The position numbers and the translations under genes are program-made. The notes below the pieces were generated by a model. It searched no databases and was not told the origin of the DNA. It saw only the letters and a list, made by a program, of their open reading frames with translations. A stretch of 64,000 bases of DNA from Actinocatenispora thailandica (lineage in GTDB: Bacteria; Actinomycetota; Actinomycetes; Mycobacteriales; Micromonosporaceae): assembly GCF_016865425.1 (NCBI RefSeq), contig NZ_AP023355.1:1052198-1116197 (forward strand), read 5' to 3'. Position 1 is the first letter of the stretch; each line of letters begins with the position of its first letter. Shown here piece after piece: positions 24,954 to 30,921 of this stretch.

Positions 24954-26831
24954 TCAGGCCGCCGAACCGGCGTTCTCCGCCTGGTAGCCGGCCGCCTGCA
25001 GGGCGAACAGCCGGGCGTACTCGCCCTCGGCGGCGAGCAGCGTCGCGTGGTCGCCCCGCTCCACGATGCGACCGCCGGCCAACACCACGATCAGGTCGGC
25101 CTGCCGGACCGCGCCGAGCCGGTGCGAGATGAGCAGGCTGGTGCGGCCGGCCCGGTGCGCGCGCAGCCGCTCGTGGATGGCGTGCTCGGCCTCGGCGTCC
25201 AGCCCGGAACTCGGTTCGTCCAGGATCAGCAGGTCGCGGCCCTGCCGCAGCAGCGCGCGGGCGAGCGCGACGCGCTGCCACTGGCCGCCGGACAGGGACA
25301 CACCCACCTCGGGGTCCTCGTCGTCCTCACCGGCGTAGAACAGCCGGCTCAGCATCGTGTCGTAGCCGCGGGGCAGGCCGGCCAGGGTCTCGTCGATGTC
25401 GGCGGCGTCGGCGGCGGCGCGGATCCGGCCCCGGTCGTCGAGCACGGACAGGTCGCCGAGCCCGACGTTCTCCGCGGCGGACAGGTCGTAGTTCATGTGG
25501 TCCTGGAACACCGCGCCGATGCGGTCGCGCAGCTGCGCCACCGGTACGTCCCGGATGTCGACGCCGTCCCACCGGATGCTGCCGCGGGTCGGGTCGTAGA
25601 ACCGGCAGACGAGCTTGACCAGCGTGCTCTTCCCGGCCCCGTTGAGCCCGACCAGCGCCGCCGCCTGCCCGTACGGCAGGAACAGGTCGACGCCGCGCAG
25701 CACCCACGGCCCGGACTCGTCGTAGCGGAACCACACGTCGCGCAGCTCGATCCCGCGCCGCAGCGCCGGCAGCGCGGCCGGTGTGGCGGGCACCGGCAGG
25801 TCGCTCGGGCTGCGTACCACGTCGAGGTAGTGCTCGAACATGGTGGCGGACTGGTGCGAGTCGGCGATCCGGGAGACCAGGTTGGACAGCGCCGACTGGG
25901 CGCCGGCGATGGCCGCCACGAACACGGTGACGTCGCCGAGGGTCAGCGATCCGCGGGCCGCTGCGGCGATCGCGTACACCAGGCCGCCGGCCGCCACCAG
26001 CGCGCCGAGCAGCGCCAGCGCCGCCTGGGTGCGCACCACGCCGCGATCCAGCGCGCGTTCCCCAGTGTTCACGGTACGCAGGTCGGTCAGCATCCGGCCA
26101 CGCAGCCAGTCGCCGAGGCCGAACAGCCGGACCTCCTTCGCCGCGACCGGGTCGGTCTGCAGCGCGGCGTAGAACAGCTGCCGGCGTGCGGTCGGGCTGG
26201 ACCGCCACATGAACCGGGCCCGCTGCCGGCTCAACGCCAGCTGCGCGAGTACCGCGGGGAGCGTCGAGACGAGCACCACGACCGCCATCAGCGGACTGAG
26301 CACGAACAGCGCGCCGAGCAGCCCGGCGAGCGTGACGAGCGACTGGGCGACGATCAGTGCGGCGGCGACGAGCTTCTGCGGTGCCGACTGGCCGGCCTGC
26401 TGGGCGAGCCGGAGCCGGTCGTGGAAGCGCGGGTCCTCGAACCGGCGCATCCCGGCGAACCCGTTGATGGCCGCGAACATCTCCGCCTGCATGAGCAGGT
26501 TGACGGAGCGGCGCAGCTCGTTCTCGGCGTACCCGGACAGTTGCGGGGCGACCGCCGCGACCAGGCCGGCGAGCGCCAACCCGACCGCCGGTACGGTGAG
26601 CTGCGCCCACGACGCGTGCCCGGCCAACCGGTCCAGCACGGTCTTGGTCAGCCAGGCGGCGGCGCCCGGCGTCGCGCCGGACAGCACCGCGAGCGTCATC
26701 GATGCGAGCACCAGTGCCGGGCTGGCTCGCCAGGCCATCCGCACCGCGGTGCCGGAGGCCGTGCCGAGCAGCCGTACCGAGGCCGCCGCGGCGGCGAGCG
26801 CGGACCGGGCGGCGCGCAGTCGGGTGCGCAT
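24954..26831 (-). CDS. ABC transporter, fused membrane and ATPase domains, peptide exporter type
   Basis: A 625-residue half-transporter. Six hydrophobic helices lie between about 40 and 320. The ATPase domain has Walker A GLNGAGKST, Q loop VFQDHMNYD, signature SLSGGQWQRVALARAL, Walker B LLILDEPSSGLD and the switch His in LLISHRLG. No N-terminal C39 peptidase domain is present, so leader removal must be done elsewhere, plausibly by the S26 peptidase facing it. The start codon overlaps the stop of the thioredoxin-like gene (TGATG), and GTG 26834 is an alternative. As the last gene of the operon peptide, MauE, thioredoxin-like, exporter, it most likely moves the 62-residue peptide across the membrane, working as a homodimer. 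Confidence 0.88.
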   Translation of the reverse strand: MRTRLRAARSALAAAAASVRLLGTASGTAVRMAWRASPALVLASMTLAVLSGATPGAAAWLTKTVLDRLAGHASWAQLTVPAVGLALAGLVAAVAPQLSGYAENELRRSVNLLMQAEMFAAINGFAGMRRFEDPRFHDRLRLAQQAGQSAPQKLVAAALIVAQSLVTLAGLLGALFVLSPLMAVVVLVSTLPAVLAQLALSRQRARFMWRSSPTARRQLFYAALQTDPVAAKEVRLFGLGDWLRGRMLTDLRTVNTGERALDRGVVRTQAALALLGALVAAGGLVYAIAAAARGSLTLGDVTVFVAAIAGAQSALSNLVSRIADSHQSATMFEHYLDVVRSPSDLPVPATPAALPALRRGIELRDVWFRYDESGPWVLRGVDLFLPYGQAAALVGLNGAGKSTLVKLVCRFYDPTRGSIRWDGVDIRDVPVAQLRDRIGAVFQDHMNYDLSAAENVGLGDLSVLDDRGRIRAAADAADIDETLAGLPRGYDTMLSRLFYAGEDDEDPEVGVSLSGGQWQRVALARALLRQGRDLLILDEPSSGLDAEAEHAIHERLRAHRAGRTSLLISHRLGAVRQADLIVVLAGGRIVERGDHATLLAAEGEYARLFALQAAGYQAENAGSAA

Positions 26832-27370
26832 CACACCGTCGCGACGGCGGGCAGGTCGTCGACGGCGTGCCCGCCGGCGGTGACCGTCAGCTCGGGATCC
26901 AGCGCGTACATCACCGGGAACGCGGCGACCCGGAAGTGCCGGGACAGCCCGACGTTGCCGTCCTCGACGACGATCGACGCCACCCCGCGCAGCCCGTCCA
27001 CCAGTGCGGCGTTCTCCGCCGGGTCGCCGTTGACGATCGCGAGCACCCGTGCCGCGCCGCCGGGGAAGCGCCGGGCGTGCTCGGCGAACAGCGGCAGCTG
27101 GGCGCGGCACGGGCTGCACCCCACGGAGAAGAACCCGACGAGGCCGGGGGCGCCGCGGAGCGCGACGTCGGTGATCTCGGCGCCGTCGATGCCGGTGGCC
27201 GCGAACGGCTCGATGCCGGTACCGGCGGGCAGCACCCCGCCGTCCGGTGCGGCGGTGTTGCCGATCGTCTCGGTGAGGGTGCGCAGTCGGCGCACGATCG
27301 CGGTGGTGAGCACCAGGTTCAGCAGGCACAGTGCGCCGAACACGACGACTGCCGCGACGAGGTAGGCCAT
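26831..27370 (-). CDS. Membrane-anchored thioredoxin-like protein (MauD/TlpA type)
   Basis: A 179-residue protein with one N-terminal membrane helix (about 3-24, YLVAAVVVFGALCLLNLVL) and an extracytoplasmic thioredoxin fold. The active site is C85-S-P-C88 in FFSVGCSPCRAQLP; the cis-proline is P152 (VAAFPVMY). CSPC resembles the CPxC-type sites of MauD and ResA more than thioredoxin CGPC. It starts in the TGATG overlap with the MauE-like gene and ends in the same kind of overlap with the ABC gene, so the three are tightly coupled. In the methylamine dehydrogenase system, MauD with MauE is required to form disulfides in the small subunit; here the obvious client is the Cys-rich peptide at 28068. 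Confidence 0.85.
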   Translation of the reverse strand: MAYLVAAVVVFGALCLLNLVLTTAIVRRLRTLTETIGNTAAPDGGVLPAGTGIEPFAATGIDGAEITDVALRGAPGLVGFFSVGCSPCRAQLPLFAEHARRFPGGAARVLAIVNGDPAENAALVDGLRGVASIVVEDGNVGLSRHFRVAAFPVMYALDPELTVTAGGHAVDDLPAVATV

Positions 27371-27927
27371 CAGGTCCCCTTCCGGTACTGGCTGGGAGAC
27401 CGCGGCGTGGTCCCCGTGAACAGGGCGGCGAAGTCGTCGAAGCGGATCGCCGGCACCGCGACCGCCGCGGCGGCCACCAGGCTCAGCGCCGCCCCGGCGG
27501 GATGCAGCCCGGCATGCGGTCGGATCGTCGCGACCAGGCCCAGCGCCGCCGCGGTGAGCAGTGCCGCGTTGCGTACGACGTGCGGGGCGCCGAGCGGCGT
27601 GGTCGAGGCGCCGAAGCACCGGCAGGGCGCGCGGGTGCCGGCGCGGACCGCCGCGACGATCGCGATCGAGAACGCGGCGAGCAGCGCGATCGCCAGAGCG
27701 AACCCGAATCCGACGGTCGCGGGTACGGCCAGCAGCAGCACGACGGCGACCTCCGCGGTGACCACGATCGGCGCGAGCGCGGCGGTGGGCAACGGAACCG
27801 GCCCGCCCAGCGCCGCGGCCGAGCGCCGGAACTCGGCGAACGCGGCGGGGCCGCGCAGCTTGCTGGCGGCGGACGCCGCGAAGATCGCCAGGATCAGGCA
27901 GCGGGCCGCGAACGACAGGTAGGCCAT
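27370..27927 (-). CDS. MauE/DoxX-like redox membrane protein
   Basis: A 185-residue membrane protein with four helices (about 5-22, 48-68, 72-94 and 125-145). Between helices three and four lies the C102-R-C104-F-G motif (APCRCFGAS), the paired-cysteine loop typical of MauE-type proteins and related to the redox loop of DsbB/VKOR-like enzymes. ATG 27927 was chosen because AAAGGA is then seven bases upstream; ATG 27933 is in frame too. Its stop overlaps the ATG of the thioredoxin-like gene. I infer that it re-oxidises or reduces that partner by passing electrons to or from the membrane, so that the peptide encoded upstream can be folded outside the cell. Confidence 0.83.
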   Translation of the reverse strand: MAYLSFAARCLILAIFAASAASKLRGPAAFAEFRRSAAALGGPVPLPTAALAPIVVTAEVAVVLLLAVPATVGFGFALAIALLAAFSIAIVAAVRAGTRAPCRCFGASTTPLGAPHVVRNAALLTAAALGLVATIRPHAGLHPAGAALSLVAAAAVAVPAIRFDDFAALFTGTTPRSPSQYRKGT

Positions 27928-27949
27928 CGACATGTCCTTTCGAGCCGGT

Positions 27950-27988
27950 CGGGCGGCCGACCCAACACCCCAGAAGGTCGGCCGCCCG
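27950..27988 (-). terminator. 13-bp stem-loop between peptide gene and maturation genes
   Basis: Arms 27950-27962 and 27976-27988 (CGGGCGGCCGACC and its exact complement) flank a 13-base loop. It lies 80 bp after the peptide stop codon and just before the ribosome site of the MauE-like gene. A partial terminator or 3-prime stabiliser here would make much more peptide mRNA than mRNA for the downstream enzymes, a common arrangement in peptide systems. Confidence 0.65.
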
Positions 27989-28067
27989 GGGGCATGCGGG
28001 GCCCGCCTGGGCCTCGCGCCCGAATCCGGGGCTGTCTCACGGTTCCGGACGAGACGGCCCCCGCCGA

Positions 28068-28256
28068 TCAGCAGTCGATGTAGCAGGCCCAGGCGTCGCA
28101 GTACGACTTGCCGGTGCAGTCGTTGTGGCAGTGCCGGCAGACGGCCGGGCTCTTGTGCTCGGTCCAGTACTCGGTGGGGATGCACGCCGACGCGGTCGCC
28201 TGCGGCACCACCGCGGCCAGCAGCCGGTCGCCGAGCTTGCGGGTCAGAGAACGCAT
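28068..28256 (-). CDS. Cys-rich 62-residue secreted peptide precursor
   Basis: The product is 62 residues. Residues 1-24 form a basic leader (MRSLTRKLGDR) followed by a short hydrophobic stretch LLAAVVP and ending ATASA; residues 25-62 are a polar core with seven cysteines at 25, 40, 43, 47, 53, 58 and 62, two tryptophans (W31, W56), and the last residue is Cys. The leader is too short for an ordinary signal peptide, fitting a dedicated leader cut at or near A24-C25. A weak ribosome site (AAAGGG) lies upstream. It heads an operon with MauE-like, MauD-like and ABC exporter genes, so a disulfide-rich or Trp-crosslinked secreted peptide is inferred. Function could be a bacteriocin, a signal or a cofactor-bearing redox protein; I did not recognise a known family. 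Confidence 0.75.
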   Translation of the reverse strand: MRSLTRKLGDRLLAAVVPQATASACIPTEYWTEHKSPAVCRHCHNDCTGKSYCDAWACYIDC

Positions 28257-28364
28257 GTGGGTCACGCCCTTTCGGGATGGGTGGGCAGGGAGTCGGATCG
28301 AGCGCTCCGACGGCCCGGCCCGGTTGGCTCGTCCAATCAACCATCCGGACAGTGCGGGCGACCA

Positions 28365-28503
28365 CTGGTCTTTCGTGCGCAGCGGGGCGAACGAAAGGAG
28401 TCGCCCGAAAGACGGCAAGCGATCCGGTACGCCGCACAATGTGATATTCGCTGCACAGGTTTCGCTCAACCAAAGGACAGGCTGTTGGCGTCCTAAAGAC
28501 CAG
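28365..28503. promoter_or_regulatory. Low-GC divergent control region with inverted repeats
   Basis: The 331 bp between the peptide gene and the LuxR gene (28257-28587) is clearly lower in GC than its surroundings. CTGGTCTTT (28365-28373) recurs inverted as AAAGACCAG (28495-28503). Nested inside, GTCTTTCG (28368-28375) pairs with CGAAAGAC (28406-28413), and TTTCGT pairs with ACGAAA (28391-28396). These are candidate sites for the LuxR-type regulator at 28588 controlling both directions. No gene was found in the stretch. Confidence 0.5.
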
Positions 28504-28587
28504 AGACCATCGATGCCCGGCCGCGCGGTGCGGCGGTGCCGGCGTCGGCGGACGGGTGGCCTTCGCGGCCGGGCAGGAGGTAACGGG

Positions 28588-29061
28588 GTGGCGATGCGGA
28601 TCCTGTTGGTGGGCAAGTACAAGCTGACCCGGGACGGGCTGCGGTTCGGGCTGGCCGGGCGGCGTGCCGAGCTGGAGGTCGTCGCCGAGGCGAGCAGCCT
28701 GCCGGAGGCCGTGGCGGAGTGCGGCGGTTCGGTTCCGGAGGCCGTCGTCATCGAGTACGCGTTGGTTGCCGAGGGGCTGTCCGCGGGGGCGGCGCCGGAC
28801 GACGCCCCGCAGGTGCGGCCGGACGACGCGCGACTCGACCAGCTCACCCCGCGGGAACGCGACGTGTTCCGGCTGCTCGGCCGCGGACTGTCCAACGCCG
28901 CGATCGCCCGCGCGCTGTCCATCACCGAACGCACCGTGAAGTCGTACGTGGGTCGGGTACTCGCCAAGCTCGGACTGGAGTCGCGGCTGCAGGCCGGTAT
29001 CGCCGCCTACGCGCACCACATCGGGGCCGGGTCGGTGCGGTTGCCGCTCCCGCCGGCCTGA
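28588..29061 (+). CDS. Orphan LuxR-type regulator with degenerate receiver
   Basis: A 157-residue regulator. The C-terminal LuxR HTH (about 85-145, LTPRERDVFRLLGRGLSNAAIARAL, with TVKSYVGRVLAKL in the recognition region) is intact. The N-terminal 65 residues match the start of a receiver (RILLVGKYKLTRDGLR), but the acidic pair is replaced by G9-K10 and the phosphoacceptor by E56 (AVVIEYAL), and the second half of the domain is missing. So it should not be controlled by a kinase. The GTG has an exact AGGAGG at 28575-28580, seven bases upstream. It is divergent from the Cys-rich peptide gene and is the likely switch for that operon; dimerisation or a ligand may replace phosphorylation. Confidence 0.8.
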   Translation: MAMRILLVGKYKLTRDGLRFGLAGRRAELEVVAEASSLPEAVAECGGSVPEAVVIEYALVAEGLSAGAAPDDAPQVRPDDARLDQLTPRERDVFRLLGRGLSNAAIARALSITERTVKSYVGRVLAKLGLESRLQAGIAAYAHHIGAGSVRLPLPPA

Positions 29062-29086
29062 CGCCCCCCCGCCTCTGGCGGCCGGG

Positions 29087-29677
29087 TCAGCGTTGCTTGG
29101 GGCGGGCGCGCAGGTGGGCGCGCTCCCCCTGCGGGCCGAGCAGGCTGAGCAGTTCGACCGGTTCGGGGCCCGCCGCGGCGAACCAGTGCCCGGTGCGGGT
29201 GTCGAACTCGGCGGCCTCGCCGGGCGCCAACACCAGGTCGTGCTCGCCGAGCACCAGCCGCAGCCGGCCGTTGAGCACGTAGAGCCAGTCGTAGCCCTCG
29301 TGGGTCTGCAACTGCGGTTCCGTGGGCCCGCTGCTGCCCGGGATGACCAGCTTGTACGCCTGGATGCCGCCGGCGTGCCGGGTCAGCGGCAGCATCGTCA
29401 TGCCGTGCCGGGTGACCGGGCGCAGGTGGATCCGCGGGTCGCCGGTGGTCGGCGCGTCGACCAGCTCGTCGAGCGTGACTCCGTGCGCCTTGGCGAGCGG
29501 CAGCAGCAGCTCCAGGGTGGGCCGCCGGTCGCCGGACTCCAGCCGGGACAGCGTGCTCACCGAGATGCCGGTGACGCCGGACAGGTCGGCGAGCGTCACG
29601 TTGCGCTGGCGGCGAAGGGCCCGCAGCCGGGCGCCGACCGCGTCGAGTGCGCGGTCCAGATCGTCGTCGTGGGCCAC
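29087..29677 (-). CDS. XRE-family regulator with C-terminal cupin domain
   Basis: A 196-residue regulator. Residues 10-70 are an XRE helix-turn-helix (LRALRRQRNVTLADLSGVTG, then SVSTLSRLESGDRRPTLELL). Residues 110-190 form a cupin beta barrel (THEGYDWLYVLNGRLRLVLG, LAPGEAAEFDTRTGHWF). Cupin-XRE proteins bind small metabolites or metals and repress neighbouring catabolic or redox genes. GTG 29677 is the best start; there is no strong ribosome site, and the palindrome at 29687 lies so close that transcription may begin near the codon. The gene is divergent from a flavin-dependent oxidoreductase, which it most likely controls. Confidence 0.87.
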   Translation of the reverse strand: MAHDDDLDRALDAVGARLRALRRQRNVTLADLSGVTGISVSTLSRLESGDRRPTLELLLPLAKAHGVTLDELVDAPTTGDPRIHLRPVTRHGMTMLPLTRHAGGIQAYKLVIPGSSGPTEPQLQTHEGYDWLYVLNGRLRLVLGEHDLVLAPGEAAEFDTRTGHWFAAAGPEPVELLSLLGPQGERAHLRARPKQR

Positions 29678-29686
29678 GCCGTCATT

Positions 29687-29701
29687 TTGCCATAGTGGCA
29701 A
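29687..29701. promoter_or_regulatory. TTGCCA-TAG-TGGCAA palindrome, candidate XRE-cupin operator
   Basis: Exact six-base arms surround a three-base centre, 10 bp upstream of the XRE-cupin start and about 50 bp before the oxidoreductase start. GGCAAG and CTTGCC repeat the half-site just to the right. It is the only notable dyad in the shared promoter, hence the inferred operator for autoregulation and control of the oxidoreductase. Confidence 0.55.
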
Positions 29702-29753
29702 GGAAGCTTGCCGGACGTCGCTGCTCTTCGGAGAGTGGTCCACGGAGGTGGTC

Positions 29754-30782
29754 ATGGTGACCGAGACGCGGAACGACGGCTACGACGTGGTGGTGATCGG
29801 TGGCGGTGCCGCCGGGCTGAGCGGGGCCCTGATGCTCGTCCGGTCCCGGCGGTCGGTGCTGGTGATCGACGCGGGGCAACCCCGCAACGCCCCGGCGGAC
29901 GGCGTGCACGGGCTGCTCGGCCGGGAGGGGATGCCGCCGGGCGAGCTGCTCGCCCGCGGCCGGGACGAGGTCCGCGGGTACGGCGGGGAGGTCGTGTCCG
30001 GCACGGTCGAGTCGGCGACCCGGGACGGCGCCGGGTTCGCGGTGCGCCTGGCCGGCGGCGGTACGGTCCGGGCCCGGCGGCTGCTCGTCACCACCGGCCT
30101 GGTCGACGAGTTGCCCGACATCCCGGGGTTGCGCGAGCGGTGGGGCCGCGAGGTGGTGCACTGCCCGTACTGCCACGGGTACGAGGTGCGTGACCAGGCG
30201 ATCGGGGTGCTCGGCACCGGCCCCATGTCGGTCCATCAGGCGGCACTGTTCGCCCAGCTCAGCAGCGACGTCGTGTACTTCGCGCAGGATGCGCCGGCGC
30301 CGGCCGGCGAGGCGGCCGAGCGGCTCGCCGCGCTGGGTGTCCCGGTGCTGGCCGGTGCCGTCACGGCGGCGGAGGTGGTCGACGACCGGCTGGTCGGGCT
30401 GCGCCTCGCCGACGGCACCCTGGTACGCCGGGACGCGATCGTGCTGGCCACCCGGATGGTGGCGCGCGCCGGGTTCCTGGGCGCGCTCGGGCTGCGGCCG
30501 GTTCCGCACCCGTCCGGGTTCGGTGAACACCTGCCGGTCGACGCCACCGGTCGTACCGAGGTGCCCGGCGTGTGGGCCGCGGGCAACGTCACGGACCTGT
30601 CCGCCCAGGTGGGCGCCGCCGCGGCGGCGGGCGCGCTGGCCGGTGCGCAGATCAACGCGGACCTGGTCGACGAGCGGCTCCGGGAGGCCGTCGCGGCGCA
30701 CCGGTCCGGGTTCTCCGCGGCCACCGAGGCGGCGGTCAGCGAACGGGTGCTGGGCGACCGCCGGCACGGCCTCGTGCACTGA
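29754..30782 (+). CDS. FAD/NAD(P)-binding oxidoreductase, thioredoxin-reductase-like
   Basis: A 342-residue flavoenzyme. The FAD-binding motif is VVVIGGGAAGLSGALML near residue 12, the redox-active pair is C-P-Y-C in HCPYCHGYEV near residue 135, a second Rossmann motif GVLGTGPMS follows near 155, and the C-terminal FAD motif is VPGVWAAGNVTDLSAQV. CPYCHGYE is characteristic of actinobacterial thioredoxin-reductase-like proteins such as the dithiol oxidases of dithiolopyrrolone and gliotoxin pathways; a role in oxidising a small dithiol is plausible but unproven. ATG 29754 has GGAGG five bases upstream. It is divergent from the XRE-cupin regulator. It sits 700 bp from the Cys-rich peptide system but on its own promoter. 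Confidence 0.85.
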   Translation: MVTETRNDGYDVVVIGGGAAGLSGALMLVRSRRSVLVIDAGQPRNAPADGVHGLLGREGMPPGELLARGRDEVRGYGGEVVSGTVESATRDGAGFAVRLAGGGTVRARRLLVTTGLVDELPDIPGLRERWGREVVHCPYCHGYEVRDQAIGVLGTGPMSVHQAALFAQLSSDVVYFAQDAPAPAGEAAERLAALGVPVLAGAVTAAEVVDDRLVGLRLADGTLVRRDAIVLATRMVARAGFLGALGLRPVPHPSGFGEHLPVDATGRTEVPGVWAAGNVTDLSAQVGAAAAAGALAGAQINADLVDERLREAVAAHRSGFSAATEAAVSERVLGDRRHGLVH

Positions 30783-30805
30783 TCGGCGGCCCGGGCGGTC
30801 GGTGG

Positions 30806-30835
30806 CGGCGCGGGTGGGGGCGGCGCGGGTGGGGG
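30806..30835 (+). repeat. Two tandem copies of a G-rich 15-bp repeat
   Basis: CGGCGCGGGTGGGGG occurs twice end to end between the convergent oxidoreductase and LuxR ATPase genes. Runs of five G could allow a G-quadruplex on the plus strand. No gene lies in this 139-bp gap. Confidence 0.6.
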
Positions 30836-30921
30836 CGTGGCGCGAGTCCAGCGACGCCGCCGCGCCCCGGTGCCGAGGAACGTGCGCGGCTCGCTGCGTG
30901 GGGGCCGCTGGCGCGGCCGGG

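Noticed and set aside
28068-28256. Cys-rich peptide as a lipoprotein
   Set aside because: The sequence before the first Cys (TASA) lacks the Leu at -3 of a lipobox, and the hydrophobic stretch is too short for a standard lipoprotein signal.
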